This document shows positions 7,841 to 16,382 of a DNA stretch of 34,555 nt, piece after piece. The stretch's first letter is position 1; every line of letters begins with the position of its first letter. Source of the stretch: Natronorubrum sulfidifaciens JCM 14089. GTDB lineage: Archaea; Halobacteriota; Halobacteria; Halobacteriales; Natrialbaceae. The stretch covers positions 426,657 through 461,211 of the forward strand of contig NZ_AOHX01000026.1 in assembly GCF_000337735.1 (NCBI RefSeq), given 5' to 3'. The translations under genes were made by a program, and so were the position numbers. The notes beneath the pieces are model-generated. The model was given only the letters and a program-made list of their open reading frames with translations. It did no database searches and was not told the origin of the DNA.

Positions 7841-8359
7841 TTACTCGTAGTCGACGGAGACCGACTCGAGGACGACCTCGTCTCGTGGCTTGTCGTTGCG
7901 GTCGGTGTCGACGGAGCCGATCTCGCGGACGACGTCCATCCCGTCAGTGACTTTCCCGAAGACGGAGTGGCGGTCGTCGAGATGTGGCTGGGCGTCGAGC
8001 GTGATGAAAAACTGCGAGCCGTTGGTGTTCGGCCCGGAGTTGGCCATGCTCAGGACGCCTGCATCGTCGTGGCGCAGCTCGTCGTGGAACTCGTCGTCGA
8101 ACTGGTAGCCGGGGCCGCCGCGTCCGGTTTCGGTCGGGTCGCCACCCTGAATCATGAAGCCGTCGATGACACGGTGGAAGGCGACGTCGTCGTACAGCGG
8201 CTCGCCCTCGATTTCCTCGCCCGACTCGGGGTCGGTCCACGTTTTCCCGCCCGTCGCCAGCCCGACGAAGTTATCGACGGTCCGTGGTGCGCGGTCGTCG
8301 TACAGTTCGACATCGATGTCTCCCTTGTTAGTGTGAAGGGTCGCAGTAACGTCTCCCAT
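7841..8359 (-). CDS. Peptidyl-prolyl cis-trans isomerase (cyclophilin)
   Basis: A 172-residue cytosolic cyclophilin that speeds proline isomerisation during folding. Family motifs run in order: [31 protein letters not shown] (active-site Phe-His-Arg included), [31 protein letters not shown] (catalytic Gln and Phe) and [14 protein letters not shown]. There is no signal peptide. The start at 8359 ([22 protein letters not shown]) matches cyclophilin N-termini; a T-rich box (CGTTTTCTG on the minus strand) lies about 30 bases upstream. The longer frame reaching 9238 is antisense to the next gene and is not coding. It is divergent from the hydrolase at 8501. Confidence 0.95.
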   Translation of the reverse strand: MGDVTATLHTNKGDIDVELYDDRAPRTVDNFVGLATGGKTWTDPESGEEIEGEPLYDDVAFHRVIDGFMIQGGDPTETGRGGPGYQFDDEFHDELRHDDAGVLSMANSGPNTNGSQFFITLDAQPHLDDRHSVFGKVTDGMDVVREIGSVDTDRNDKPRDEVVLESVSVDYE

Positions 8360-8500
8360 AGCGTCAGCGACGGCGGGCCGACAGAAAACGGTAGTGGTCT
8401 CGAGTCGCGGTGCCCACGACGAACCCACCGTAAAGCCCGGCAGTCGCAGGTGGCACGAGGCGGCCGCAGATACATACCGGCGGTCGTGGAACGACGCTGC

Positions 8501-9472
8501 ATGGACACTGGAACGCATACGGCCGAGGAGGTCACGCTTGCGCGACTCCCTTCCGGCGTAGAACTCACGACGACGATCCACCGGTATCACGGCATCGAGG
8601 ACGGCCCGACCTGCTACGTTCAGGCGGCCCAACACGGCCGCGAGATCAACGGCGCTGAAACGCTCCGACGGTTTCACGAGCGCCTGTCGCTCGAGGAACT
8701 GTCTGGGACCGTCGTCGCCGTCCCCGTCGCGAACCCGCTGACGTTCGATCGCGTCTCCTACACGACGCCGGAGGTGCTCGACAGCGTCAACCCGAACATG
8801 AATCGGGTCTGGCCCGGCGACGTCGAAGGCAGTCTCCACCAACGTATGGCAGCCCGGCTCTGGGAGGAGATCAGTCAGGCTGACGCTATCGTCGATCTCC
8901 ATACGGGTAGCCCGGATATGCTCCCCCACGTCGTCTATCAGGAAGGTGACGAGGATGCCCGACAGCTCGCGGCAGCGTTCGGAACCGGTCTCTTGCTCTC
9001 CGAACAGGCGAACGACGACGCCAGAGACGAGTGGCACCGGCGCGGGTTCGCGGGGAAACTTCGTGTCGTCGCCGCCGAGGAGGGGATTCCAGCGATCACA
9101 CCCGAACTCGCACACAACAAGCAGATCGTCGAAGCCGTCGTCGAGATCGGTGTCGACGGACTGCTCGACGTCTGTCGCCACCTCGGAATGCTTCCCGGCG
9201 ACATCCCCGAGCGAGCGCAGACGGTCGCTCGCAACCATCTCGGACAGGTCACGGCCACTGAATCAGGGCTGTTCCGCCCGGACCCGACGCTCGAGGTCGG
9301 CCAGTTCGTCAGCGAGGGTACGACGGTCGGGACGGTGTACAATCCGACGACCTACGAGCCGCTCCACGAGGCGTCGACGGATCGAGGCGGCCTGCTCTAC
9401 GTGCTCACACAGGAGGCGACCGTCGTCGCGGGCGACCAACTGGCGAGTGTCGCGTTGGTCCGCGAGCGGTGA
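8501..9472 (+). CDS. Succinylglutamate desuccinylase/aspartoacylase family hydrolase
   Basis: A 323-residue M14-like zinc hydrolase. Predicted zinc ligands are H45 and E48 (HGREINGAE) and H134 (VDLHTGS); the general base is probably E202 ([11 protein letters not shown]). The C-terminal 80 residues form the beta-rich domain found in AstE/aspartoacylase relatives ([20 protein letters not shown]). The family deacylates N-acyl amino acids or similar amides; the substrate is unknown. The ATG at 8501 is preceded by ATACATA at 8470-8476, about 28 bases upstream, consistent with a leaderless message. Sequence upstream in this frame is antisense to the cyclophilin gene and was excluded. Confidence 0.88.
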   Translation: MDTGTHTAEEVTLARLPSGVELTTTIHRYHGIEDGPTCYVQAAQHGREINGAETLRRFHERLSLEELSGTVVAVPVANPLTFDRVSYTTPEVLDSVNPNMNRVWPGDVEGSLHQRMAARLWEEISQADAIVDLHTGSPDMLPHVVYQEGDEDARQLAAAFGTGLLLSEQANDDARDEWHRRGFAGKLRVVAAEEGIPAITPELAHNKQIVEAVVEIGVDGLLDVCRHLGMLPGDIPERAQTVARNHLGQVTATESGLFRPDPTLEVGQFVSEGTTVGTVYNPTTYEPLHEASTDRGGLLYVLTQEATVVAGDQLASVALVRER

Positions 9473-9485
9473 GCGACGCCCCGTC

Positions 9486-10247
9486 TCAGCAGGTCGAAAA
9501 GCCACCGTCGACGACCAGTCCGTGGCCGCTGACGAACGACGCCTCGTCGCTTGCGAGAAAGAGGACTGCGTTCGCGATCTCTTCCGGTTCCGCCAGCCGC
9601 TTGAGCGGGTACTCCTCGGCCATCGCCTCGCGGGCTGCCTCGGGGTCGTCCTGTCCTGCCAGATACTGCTCGAGCAGTTGGGTCTCCGTAAAGCCCGGAC
9701 AGACGGCGTTGGCACGGACGCCGTAGGGACCAGCCTCGGCGGCGATGGTCCGGGTCATGTTCAACACGGCGGCTTTGGTCGTCGAGTAGGCTGCCTGTTT
9801 GGGCAACCCGAGGAAACTCGCCAGCGAGCCGATGTTGACGATCGAGCCGTGGCCCTGTGCTTTCATATGTGGCAGTGCGGCGTGACAGCCGTTCCAGACG
9901 CCGTTGATGTTGACGTCGACGACGAAATCACGGATCTCGTCGTCGATCTCCTCGAGGCTGCTACCGGGGTGACCGATGCCGGCGTTGTTGACCACCACGT
10001 CGAGGCCGTCGTCCTCGGCGACGTCGTCGATGACGGCATGGACGGCCTCGCTGTCGGTAACGTCGAGTTCGGCGAACGTCGCGTCCCCGCCAACGGCTTC
10101 GATCTCGGCGACGGTCTCCTCGCCGCCGTTGGGATCGATATCCGTCACGATCACTCGCGCGCCCTCCTCGGCACACCGTTTGGCCGTCTCCTCGCCGATC
10201 CCTGACGCTGCACCCGTGATAACAACTGTCTTGTTCTCGAGTCGCAT
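9486..10247 (-). CDS. Short-chain dehydrogenase/reductase
   Basis: A 253-residue classical SDR with a Rossmann fold. The cofactor motif TGAASGIG is at residues 11-18, D36 after strand 2 (VTDID) suggests NAD rather than NADP, NNAG is at 87-90, and the catalytic residues are S141, Y154 and K158 (YSTTK). The end VSGHGLVVDGGFSTC is standard. The overall pattern is that of FabG/hydroxyacyl or glucose dehydrogenases; the substrate cannot be assigned. A TTTATATA box (10269-10276, minus strand) lies about 25 bases before the ATG, indicating a leaderless transcript. It is convergent with the hydrolase at 8501, 13 bases apart. Confidence 0.92.
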   Translation of the reverse strand: MRLENKTVVITGAASGIGEETAKRCAEEGARVIVTDIDPNGGEETVAEIEAVGGDATFAELDVTDSEAVHAVIDDVAEDDGLDVVVNNAGIGHPGSSLEEIDDEIRDFVVDVNINGVWNGCHAALPHMKAQGHGSIVNIGSLASFLGLPKQAAYSTTKAAVLNMTRTIAAEAGPYGVRANAVCPGFTETQLLEQYLAGQDDPEAAREAMAEEYPLKRLAEPEEIANAVLFLASDEASFVSGHGLVVDGGFSTC

Positions 10248-10268
10248 ACGCGGTCATCGGACGGACAC

Positions 10269-10276
10269 TATATAAA
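10269..10276 (-). promoter_or_regulatory. TATA box of the SDR gene
   Basis: TTTATATA on the minus strand, centred about 25 bases before the ATG at 10247. This is the clearest archaeal promoter in this part of the window and implies transcription starting at or next to the start codon. Confidence 0.65.
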
Positions 10277-10423
10277 TTGGTTCACTGTTTTCGAGCGACT
10301 ACGACTCGACGGGTGGGAAACTGTGGAGAGATTCTCGTCTCGAAACGACACCAGACGGTGTCCGTGTGTAACGACGCCACCAAAAAAACGCACGACAGTC
10401 GATCGAACAGCGGTCCCTGTCGA

Positions 10424-11494
10424 TCAGAACGCCCGAAGTTCCTCGAGGACCGCTTCAGCGCTGCCATCAGCGATGACGTCGCGAGCCGTCTCGAGGCCCT
10501 CCTCGAGCGAGTCGACGTCTTGGCGGGCGTACATCCGGAACGCGCCGTTGAGCGCGATGGCGTCGGCGAACTCGTCGTCGCGCTCGCCGGCGAGGACGGC
10601 CTCGGTGATCGACGCCGAGTCTGCGGTGACGTCGTCGACCTCGAGGTCTTCGTTTTCCATCTCCATGCCGTACTCGGCGGTTTCGATCTCGTAGTCCTCG
10701 AGTTCGTCGTTGCCTTCGTCCCACTCGGCGACCTTCGTGTAGCCGGGGCGGATGTCGTCGTAGCCCTCCATTCCCTGGAAGAAGATCGCCCGCGAGAATT
10801 CGAGTTCGTCGCTTTCCGCGATGAGGTCGCTCATCTTCTTTGCGAACGCGAGGTGGTAGAACGAGCCGAGGTGGACGTCGGCGTTTGCGGGGTTGGCGAC
10901 CGTTTCGATCGTGTTGACGAACGTGCGCACGCCCATCTGGTCACGTCGCTCGTAGAGGTCCTGAATGCCGGGGTTGAACGCGGGCTGGTAGTAGAAGCCG
11001 AAGCCGGTCTCGTCGACCATGTCGGCGCTTTCCGTTGGCTCGAGTTCTGTCCGCACGCCGAGTTCGTCCAAGACGTGTTTGTACGCCGTAGCCTTCTGTG
11101 TGGGGACGCGATCGCCGGAGTGGACGACGACTGGCGTGCCCGCGGCCGCGGCGACGAGCCCCGCACCGACGCCGAGGACGGCCGAGGAGTGTTTGCCGTC
11201 GTAGTTCGCCCCGCAGTCGACGGGGTCGGCGTCGGGTTCTGCCGTCACGACCGACTCCTCGCGCATGACGTCGGTGTAGGCCGCCAGCTCCTCGGGGATG
11301 TTTCGTTTCCAGCGGTTCGCCAGCCAGAACGCCCCGAGGGTCGTCTCGTCTGGTTCGCCGGCCAGAATGCGCTGGAACGCCTCTCGAGCCTGCGCGTGCG
11401 TCATGTCGTCGGCGGATTTTGGACCGGAGCCGATGACTTCGGTCATCAGCCGTTTGAGCGGCCACTCGCCGAACTCTTGGGATGCCTGCGCCAT
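10424..11494 (-). CDS. Anthranilate phosphoribosyltransferase-like protein (TrpD paralogue)
   Basis: A 356-residue class IV phosphoribosyltransferase/nucleoside phosphorylase II fold. The helical N-terminal domain (MTHAQAREAFQRILAGEPDETTLGAFWLA) and the overall order match TrpD. The PRPP-binding signature GTGGD, however, is replaced by VDCGANYDG (residues 92-100), and the KHGNR loop by VHSGDRV (124-130). True TrpD activity is therefore unlikely; a different phosphoribosyl or base substrate, as in the TrpD2/YbiB group, is more plausible. A 20-residue acidic insert (AEYGMEMENEDLEVDDV) precedes the C-terminus. I chose the ATG at 11494 (MAQASQEFGEWPLKRL) over 11521 because the extra nine residues look like untranslated leader. 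No trp genes are nearby. Confidence 0.8.
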   Translation of the reverse strand: MAQASQEFGEWPLKRLMTEVIGSGPKSADDMTHAQAREAFQRILAGEPDETTLGAFWLANRWKRNIPEELAAYTDVMREESVVTAEPDADPVDCGANYDGKHSSAVLGVGAGLVAAAAGTPVVVHSGDRVPTQKATAYKHVLDELGVRTELEPTESADMVDETGFGFYYQPAFNPGIQDLYERRDQMGVRTFVNTIETVANPANADVHLGSFYHLAFAKKMSDLIAESDELEFSRAIFFQGMEGYDDIRPGYTKVAEWDEGNDELEDYEIETAEYGMEMENEDLEVDDVTADSASITEAVLAGERDDEFADAIALNGAFRMYARQDVDSLEEGLETARDVIADGSAEAVLEELRAF

Positions 11495-11629
11495 GGGCGT
11501 GGGTTCGAACGGACCGGGCAAAAGCCTCCCGTTTCCGGTGGCGACGGCCCCGCCAAATGAGGGGCTAGACGCCGGTTTTCGACACTCGAAGCCGAAAACG
11601 ATACAGGCGGGTTCTCCCTAGGGTCACCA

Positions 11630-12727
11630 ATGAGCAGCCTTTCGGGGGAGTGGCGTGAGGCCATCGACGACGTCGACGCAGCGCTCATCGACGGCTACCA
11701 GAGCGGTGTGCCCATCGAGGAACGCCCGTTCCGTCGGATCGGCACGGAACTCGGCATCGACGAGACGGACGCACTCGAGCGCGTCATCCAACTCCACGAG
11801 TCAGGTATCGTCCGCCGGTTCGGCGCCGTCCTCAACCCGCCGGTGATCGGGTCGTCGACGCTGGCCGCCGTGCAGGCACCCGCGGATCGCTTCGACGAGA
11901 TCGCGGCGATCATCAACGAGTACCAGCAGGTCAACCACAACTACGCCCGCGACCACGAGTGGAACATGTGGTTCGTCGTCACCGCTGGCTCTCAGGCGCG
12001 GCGCGATGAGATCCTCACCGAGATCGAAGCGCACACCGGCTGCGAGGTGCTCAACCTGCCGATGCTGACCGATTACTACATCAATCTCGAGTTCCCCGTC
12101 GTCAACGCAGACCGGTTCGCACGGGAGAGCACGGCCCACCAGTCCGCAGCTGCGACGCCCGGCGACACCGTGAGTCGATCCGTCGACGGCGGTACCGACG
12201 CCTCGGCGACCCACATCAGCGAGGCGGCGACCGGCGACCTCTCCGCGTTCGAAGCCGACCTCTTGCTTGCGAGTCAGGATGGCTTTCCACTCTCGAAAAC
12301 GCCCTATCAGGATCTCGCCGACGAGCTCGAGGCGGACGTCGACAACGTCCTCGAGGCGATCGAGCGCCTTACTGAAACCGGCTGTATCAAGCGTATCGGC
12401 TGTGTCGTCAACCACGTCGTCACCGGCTTCGACTCGAACTGTATGGTCGTCTGGAACGTCCCGGACGACCAGTTAGACGAGTGGGGCCAGCGGGCAGGTA
12501 GCCTCCCATACGTCACGCTCTGTTATCATCGGCCTCGGCGGCCGGAGCAGGACTGGTCGTACAACCTGTTTACCATGATCCACGGCCGCGACGCCGACGC
12601 CGTCGACGCCAAGATCGACGAACTCGCATCGGAGTATCTCCCCGTCGAGCACGAACGGCTTTACTCGACGGAGACACTGAAGCAGACGGGCGCACGCTAC
12701 GAAGAGCTGGTCGGGAACGGATCGTAG
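11630..12727 (+). CDS. Siroheme decarboxylase, AhbA-AhbB fusion
   Basis: Looks like a two-copy Lrp/AsnC regulator but is best read as siroheme decarboxylase, which makes didecarboxysiroheme in the alternative archaeal heme pathway. Half 1 (residues 1-160) has an AsnC-type HTH followed by VNHNYARDHEWNMWFVV. Half 2 (205-365) has a second HTH and VTLCYHRPRRPEQDWSYNLFTMIHG. Both motifs correspond to the His/Tyr/Arg-rich siroheme site of AhbA and AhbB, normally two separate subunits. A polar linker (about 165-205) joins the halves. It lies divergent from the TrpD paralogue; no other heme gene is adjacent. The ATG at 11630 is the natural start. Confidence 0.85.
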   Translation: MSSLSGEWREAIDDVDAALIDGYQSGVPIEERPFRRIGTELGIDETDALERVIQLHESGIVRRFGAVLNPPVIGSSTLAAVQAPADRFDEIAAIINEYQQVNHNYARDHEWNMWFVVTAGSQARRDEILTEIEAHTGCEVLNLPMLTDYYINLEFPVVNADRFARESTAHQSAAATPGDTVSRSVDGGTDASATHISEAATGDLSAFEADLLLASQDGFPLSKTPYQDLADELEADVDNVLEAIERLTETGCIKRIGCVVNHVVTGFDSNCMVVWNVPDDQLDEWGQRAGSLPYVTLCYHRPRRPEQDWSYNLFTMIHGRDADAVDAKIDELASEYLPVEHERLYSTETLKQTGARYEELVGNGS

Positions 12728-12793
12728 CCTCACCGTCCAGACGGCGCAGTTTCGGGCTGCAGAGTTATCCGTTTCGGCGGTGTCACTCGCCGT

Positions 12794-14152
12794 GTGACTG
12801 CCACCACGGCGACGGCGTCGTCGGCCGATCCCTATCGCGGGACGCCGTCGCGGCAAAAACTGCTCGAGATCGCCAGATACTTTCTGTTTATCGGTCTCGT
12901 CGGCTTCGGCGGCCCGCTCGTCCACATCGCGATGATGGAGTCCGACCTCGTCGGCGAGGACAGCCGCGAGTGGACCGACGAGTCGACGTTCATGGAGGGG
13001 CTCGCGATCTGTAACACCCTCCCCGGGCCCGCCTCGACACAGCTAGGGATCTTCATGGGCTGGATCTACGCCGGCAATCTCGGCGCGGTCGTCGCCGGCT
13101 TCTTTTTCATGCTGCCGACGTTCGTCATCGTCGTCTTCTTCTCGTGGCTCTATTTCGCCTATCAGGCGGTGCCGTCGGTCGAAGCGCTGTTTTACGGCAT
13201 CAACCCGGTCGTGATCGGACTCATCGTCGGGGCGTCGTGGTCGATGGCACGGAGTGCGCTCGCGGAGGGACGGGCCGACACCGAGTTTCGGCTCGGCGCC
13301 GAGACGTGGTCGATCGACTACCTGCTGGTAGGACTGCTCGCTGCTGCACTCGTCGTGACGGCCACCATCGGCACCAATCCAGTCGTTCAGTTCGTCGTCG
13401 CCGGGGCGATCGCGGTCGGCATCTACCGCTCGACGTGGGTTCGTCGAAACTGGCGTCGCGTCTCGGTGTGGTCGATCGTCGCGCTTGTCGTCGGCGTCGC
13501 GTTCGCAGTTCGTGATCGGTTATTCGACCTCCTCGGCCCGGCGACACGGCGAACTATCGAAGCGAGCCCGTTGTGGGGACTCCTCCTCGCAATCTGGGCG
13601 AACCCGTGGGTGCAACTGTTCACGTTCATGATCTACACCGGCTCGTTCATCTACGGCGGCGGGCTCGTGTTGATCCCCTTCATCGAACTCTACGTCGTCA
13701 ACGAGTTCGGCTGGATGACCGGCCGCGAGTTCGTCGACGGCATCGCAATCGGCCAACTCTCACCCGGCCCGGTCGTGATGACGACGGCGTTCGTCGGCTA
13801 CAAACTCATGCTCGACACCTATGGGCTGGTCTCGGTCGCCGTCGTCGGGGCGTTCGTCGCGATGGTCGGTGCCTTCGGCCCCTCGTTTGCGTTCATCATG
13901 GGCTTCTTCCCGTACTTCTCGCGCGTCCGGGAGAACGACATCGTCCAGTCAGCACTCATCGGCGTCAACGCCGCGGTCGTCGGGGCGATCCTCGGCGCAA
14001 CCGTGACACTGGCGCTCGAGTCGTTCGTCGACAGCTTCACGGTTGCTCTGGCAGCCGTAACCAGCGTGCTGTTCGTCCGCGACGTTCACGCCGCGTCCCT
14101 CATCCTCGGTGGCGGTGGCGTGGGTATGGCGTGGTACTTCCTCGTCGTCTAA
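12794..14152 (+). CDS. chrA: Chromate transporter ChrA family
   Basis: A 452-residue polytopic membrane protein made of two homologous CHR halves. Half 1 contains FIGLVGFGGPLVHIAMME and the signature NTLPGPASTQLGIFMGW. Half 2 contains GSFIYGGGLVLIPFIELYVV and the matching QLSPGPVVMTTAFVGYKLM. Long-chain ChrA proteins export chromate by sulfate- or proton-linked antiport; some members may carry other oxyanions. Translation appears to start at GTG 12794; the next in-frame Met lies inside the first signature, too late. It follows the siroheme decarboxylase by 66 bases on the same strand with no clear promoter, so they may be co-transcribed without an obvious shared role. Confidence 0.9.
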   Translation: MTATTATASSADPYRGTPSRQKLLEIARYFLFIGLVGFGGPLVHIAMMESDLVGEDSREWTDESTFMEGLAICNTLPGPASTQLGIFMGWIYAGNLGAVVAGFFFMLPTFVIVVFFSWLYFAYQAVPSVEALFYGINPVVIGLIVGASWSMARSALAEGRADTEFRLGAETWSIDYLLVGLLAAALVVTATIGTNPVVQFVVAGAIAVGIYRSTWVRRNWRRVSVWSIVALVVGVAFAVRDRLFDLLGPATRRTIEASPLWGLLLAIWANPWVQLFTFMIYTGSFIYGGGLVLIPFIELYVVNEFGWMTGREFVDGIAIGQLSPGPVVMTTAFVGYKLMLDTYGLVSVAVVGAFVAMVGAFGPSFAFIMGFFPYFSRVRENDIVQSALIGVNAAVVGAILGATVTLALESFVDSFTVALAAVTSVLFVRDVHAASLILGGGGVGMAWYFLVV

Positions 14153-14163
14153 GCGCGAAAAAT

Positions 14164-14219
14164 GGCCCCGTTGTTTTTCCACGTGCGCCCCTGGGGCCGC
14201 CATCCACGTCTTCGGATGG
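14164..14219. terminator. Hairpins between convergent chrA and acyl-CoA dehydrogenase
   Basis: Two inverted repeats fill the gap between the convergent genes: GGCCCC (14164-14169) with GGGGCC (14193-14198), whose loop contains a TTGTTTTT run, and CCATCC (14200-14205) with GGATGG (14214-14219). The T-run is the more likely archaeal termination signal for chrA. The assignment is inferred. Confidence 0.35.
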
Positions 14220-14320
14220 CACGTCTCTGTAGACGACACAGCTGAACAAGCTGACTGCCTAACCAGTTGGGACGAACGTGCGTTCGCTCGAGCGAGCCCG
14301 ACCCGGTCGCAGACGCCGTC

Positions 14321-15460
14321 CTAGAGGAGCTGGTCGGCGATGATGTTCTTCTGGATCTCGCTGGTCCCCTCGTAGATTTTCGTGATACGAGCGTCGCGGT
14401 AGTAGCGTTCGGCCGGGTGGTCCGTGACGTAGCCCGCGCCGCCGTGGACCTGGATACCGTCGTCGGCGACTTCGACCGAAATCTCGCTGGCGAACAGCTT
14501 TGCCATACTCGAGTACTGGGCGGCGACGTCCTGATTGTTGTTCTCGACCTGACTGGCGGCACGGTAGGTCAGCGAGCGGGCGGCTTCGACTTTCGTCGCC
14601 ATCTCGGCGAGTTTGTGCTCGATGGCTTGGAACTCTGCGATTTTCCGGTCGAACTGCTCGCGTTCGGTGGCGTACTCGATGGCGGCGTCGAGCGCCCCCT
14701 GTGCGGCGCCGACGGCCTGTGCGGCGACGCTGGTACGGCCGGACGCAAAGAACTCCATCAGCTGGTAGAATCCTTGATCGACCTCACCGATGACGTTCTC
14801 GGCGGGCACGTGGACGTCGTCGAGGACGACTTCGGCGAGGTCAGAGGCACGAATCCCGAGCTTGTTGTCGATCTTTTCGGTCGAAACGCCGTCAGTGTCC
14901 ATCTCGACGAGGAAGGCGGTGATTCCCCGGTGGCCCTCGCCGGGACTCGTCTTGGCCATCGCAACGCCGACGTCGGCGACGGTTCCGTTGGTGATCCACA
15001 TCTTGTTGCCGTTTATGACGTAGTCGTCGCCGTCTCGCTCGGCCACCGTCTCCATCCCGGCGACGTTCGAGCCGTGTGCGGGTTCGGAGATCATCGAACA
15101 GGAGGCGCTCTCTCCGGCGGCGATTTTCGGGAGCCACTCCTTTTTCATCCACTCGTCGCCGAACTCGATGATCATGTTCGTCCCGAAGCCAGCGCTGCCG
15201 ACGGCCGAGCCGATCCCGGGGTCAGCTCGCCAGAGCTCTTCGGTGACGATCGTACTCGAGAGTTTGTCCATCCCCGCGCCGTCGTACTCGAGCGGGATCG
15301 CCGGCGCGACGAAGTCGTACTCGGCGGCCGTCTTACGCAGTTCTTCGGGATAGAGCTGCTCGCGGTCGTGTTCTTCGGCAACTGGTTTTACCTCGTTTTC
15401 GCCGAACTCGCGGACGGCGTCGCGAATGGCGTGGTGCTCATCGGACAACGTAAATGCCAT
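14321..15460 (-). CDS. Acyl-CoA dehydrogenase
   Basis: A 379-residue FAD flavoprotein catalysing alpha,beta-dehydrogenation of an acyl-CoA, in beta-oxidation or branched-chain amino-acid breakdown. The order of motifs is standard: ALS-type N-terminus (FTLSDEHHAIRDAVREFGENEV), CSMISEPAHGSNVAGMET, GNKMWITNGTVADV, GRTSVAAQAVGAAQGALDAAI, QVHGGAGYVTDHPAERYYRDARI, and KIYEGTSEIQKNIIA, where the Glu of YEGT is the probable catalytic base. The electron acceptor is presumably ETF, not encoded here. ATG 15460 was chosen because the extension to 15655 is basic, cysteine-rich and unlike the family. Chain-length preference cannot be read from the sequence. Confidence 0.95.
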   Translation of the reverse strand: MAFTLSDEHHAIRDAVREFGENEVKPVAEEHDREQLYPEELRKTAAEYDFVAPAIPLEYDGAGMDKLSSTIVTEELWRADPGIGSAVGSAGFGTNMIIEFGDEWMKKEWLPKIAAGESASCSMISEPAHGSNVAGMETVAERDGDDYVINGNKMWITNGTVADVGVAMAKTSPGEGHRGITAFLVEMDTDGVSTEKIDNKLGIRASDLAEVVLDDVHVPAENVIGEVDQGFYQLMEFFASGRTSVAAQAVGAAQGALDAAIEYATEREQFDRKIAEFQAIEHKLAEMATKVEAARSLTYRAASQVENNNQDVAAQYSSMAKLFASEISVEVADDGIQVHGGAGYVTDHPAERYYRDARITKIYEGTSEIQKNIIADQLL

Positions 15461-15610
15461 ACGCGACTGTCGGCTGGAACTGATAAAATCTCTTCGGCGA
15501 ATGTAACCGATAGAAGAACAATATTGGTCTCGAGCTAACACCGTAAGACAATGCACCCGGTGGACCCCGCGGGATCGGTTCGATGTCAGCCGCTCGTCAG
15601 CGTCCCCACG

Positions 15611-15617
15611 TTTATTA
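15611..15617 (+). promoter_or_regulatory. TATA box of the DUF3006 gene
   Basis: TTTATTA centred about 27 bases before ATG 15641. It supports that start over the in-frame ATG at 15551 and predicts a leaderless message. Confidence 0.55.
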
Positions 15618-15640
15618 CTGATTACGGGGCCAACGGGGGT

Positions 15641-16090
15641 ATGCCACACCGACAATCACGGCGGACAGTGCTCCAGACGCTCGGCTCGCTCGGGACGGCA
15701 CTGGTCGTCAGTTCGACAGCCGTCAGTGCAGTTCCCGGCTGTGATGACACATCAGCAGACGACGACCACACTCGAGCGGGTGGCACGGCACCGGCCGAAC
15801 TCCCTGACGGGGCAACCCGGTACATCGCCGTCGTCGATCGAATCGTCGACGGAGAACACGTCGTCTTGTTGCTCGAGCAAGACGGCGACCTCGTCGACCA
15901 GCACGTCGAGCCGACGGCAACGTTCGACGAGATCGCAGAACGAGATATCTTACAGGTCGTACTCAACGACGACTCGCTGCTGGCGTACACCCAACTGTCA
16001 ACACGACCGGGACGCAGTGAGGACACTCGAGACCGGTCTCTCTCCGATCTCGAAGCGAACATCCCATCAGAACCCATGGAACAGTCCTGA
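15641..16090 (+). CDS. Tat-signal DUF3006 protein
   Basis: A 149-residue exported protein. The N-terminus RQSRRTVLQTLGSLGTALVVSSTAVSAVPG is a twin-arginine signal (SRRTVLQ at residues 6-12), the usual export route in haloarchaea; cleavage probably falls after AVSA. The mature part holds a DUF3006-like stretch, YIAVVDRIVDGEHVVLLLEQDGDLVDQHVEPTATFDEIAERDILQVVL (described by its AVVDRIVDGE and ERDILQVVL ends), a small beta domain of unknown function. The C-terminal tail is polar. A cysteine in VPGCDD right after the signal may act as a lipobox-like anchor, but the motif is not convincing. It is monocistronic, upstream of tRNA-Ile on the opposite strand. Confidence 0.72.
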   Translation: MPHRQSRRTVLQTLGSLGTALVVSSTAVSAVPGCDDTSADDDHTRAGGTAPAELPDGATRYIAVVDRIVDGEHVVLLLEQDGDLVDQHVEPTATFDEIAERDILQVVLNDDSLLAYTQLSTRPGRSEDTRDRSLSDLEANIPSEPMEQS

Positions 16091-16240
16091 CGGACTCATC
16101 GGGCCGTTCTAGCGCTCCGTCCCGGATATACGAGACGGAGACAGACACTCGAGTCGCCAGCGCCGCGACCGGAATCGAACATTTAAACTCGAGTTCGATG
16201 CAGAGTTTGCTACTCGAGAAGTTGTACGTCGGAGAACCAG

Positions 16241-16314
16241 TGGGCCAACTCGGATTTGAACCGAGAGCCTCCACCTTATCAGAGTGGCGCTCAACCTGAT
16301 TGAGCTATTGGCCC
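16241..16314 (-). tRNA. tRNA-Ile (anticodon GAU)
   Basis: 74 bases on the minus strand with perfect acceptor GGGCCAA/TTGGCCC and discriminator A. The anticodon region CCACTCTGATAAGGTGG gives GAU, and the T-arm CTCGGTTCAAATCCGAG is perfect. CCA is not encoded. A CTTAAA box on the minus strand (16347-16352) upstream is the likely promoter. Unlike tRNA-Leu and tRNA-Arg in this window, no palindromic insert lies beyond its 3' end. Confidence 0.96.
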
Positions 16315-16382
16315 GCGTTCGCATTCAGTAGTTGTTCGGTGGTATGTTTAAGAGTTTCTTTCTCCGATCGCCCTGAGATTCG

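Noticed and set aside
10277-11560. 427-codon plus-strand frame
   Set aside because: Antisense to the TrpD paralogue; no promoter or recognisable motif.
11630-12727. Lrp/AsnC transcriptional regulator
   Set aside because: The two siroheme-site motifs fit AhbA/AhbB decarboxylase better than a regulator's effector domain.
14267-15538. 423-codon plus-strand frame
   Set aside because: Antisense to the acyl-CoA dehydrogenase, whose motifs are complete.
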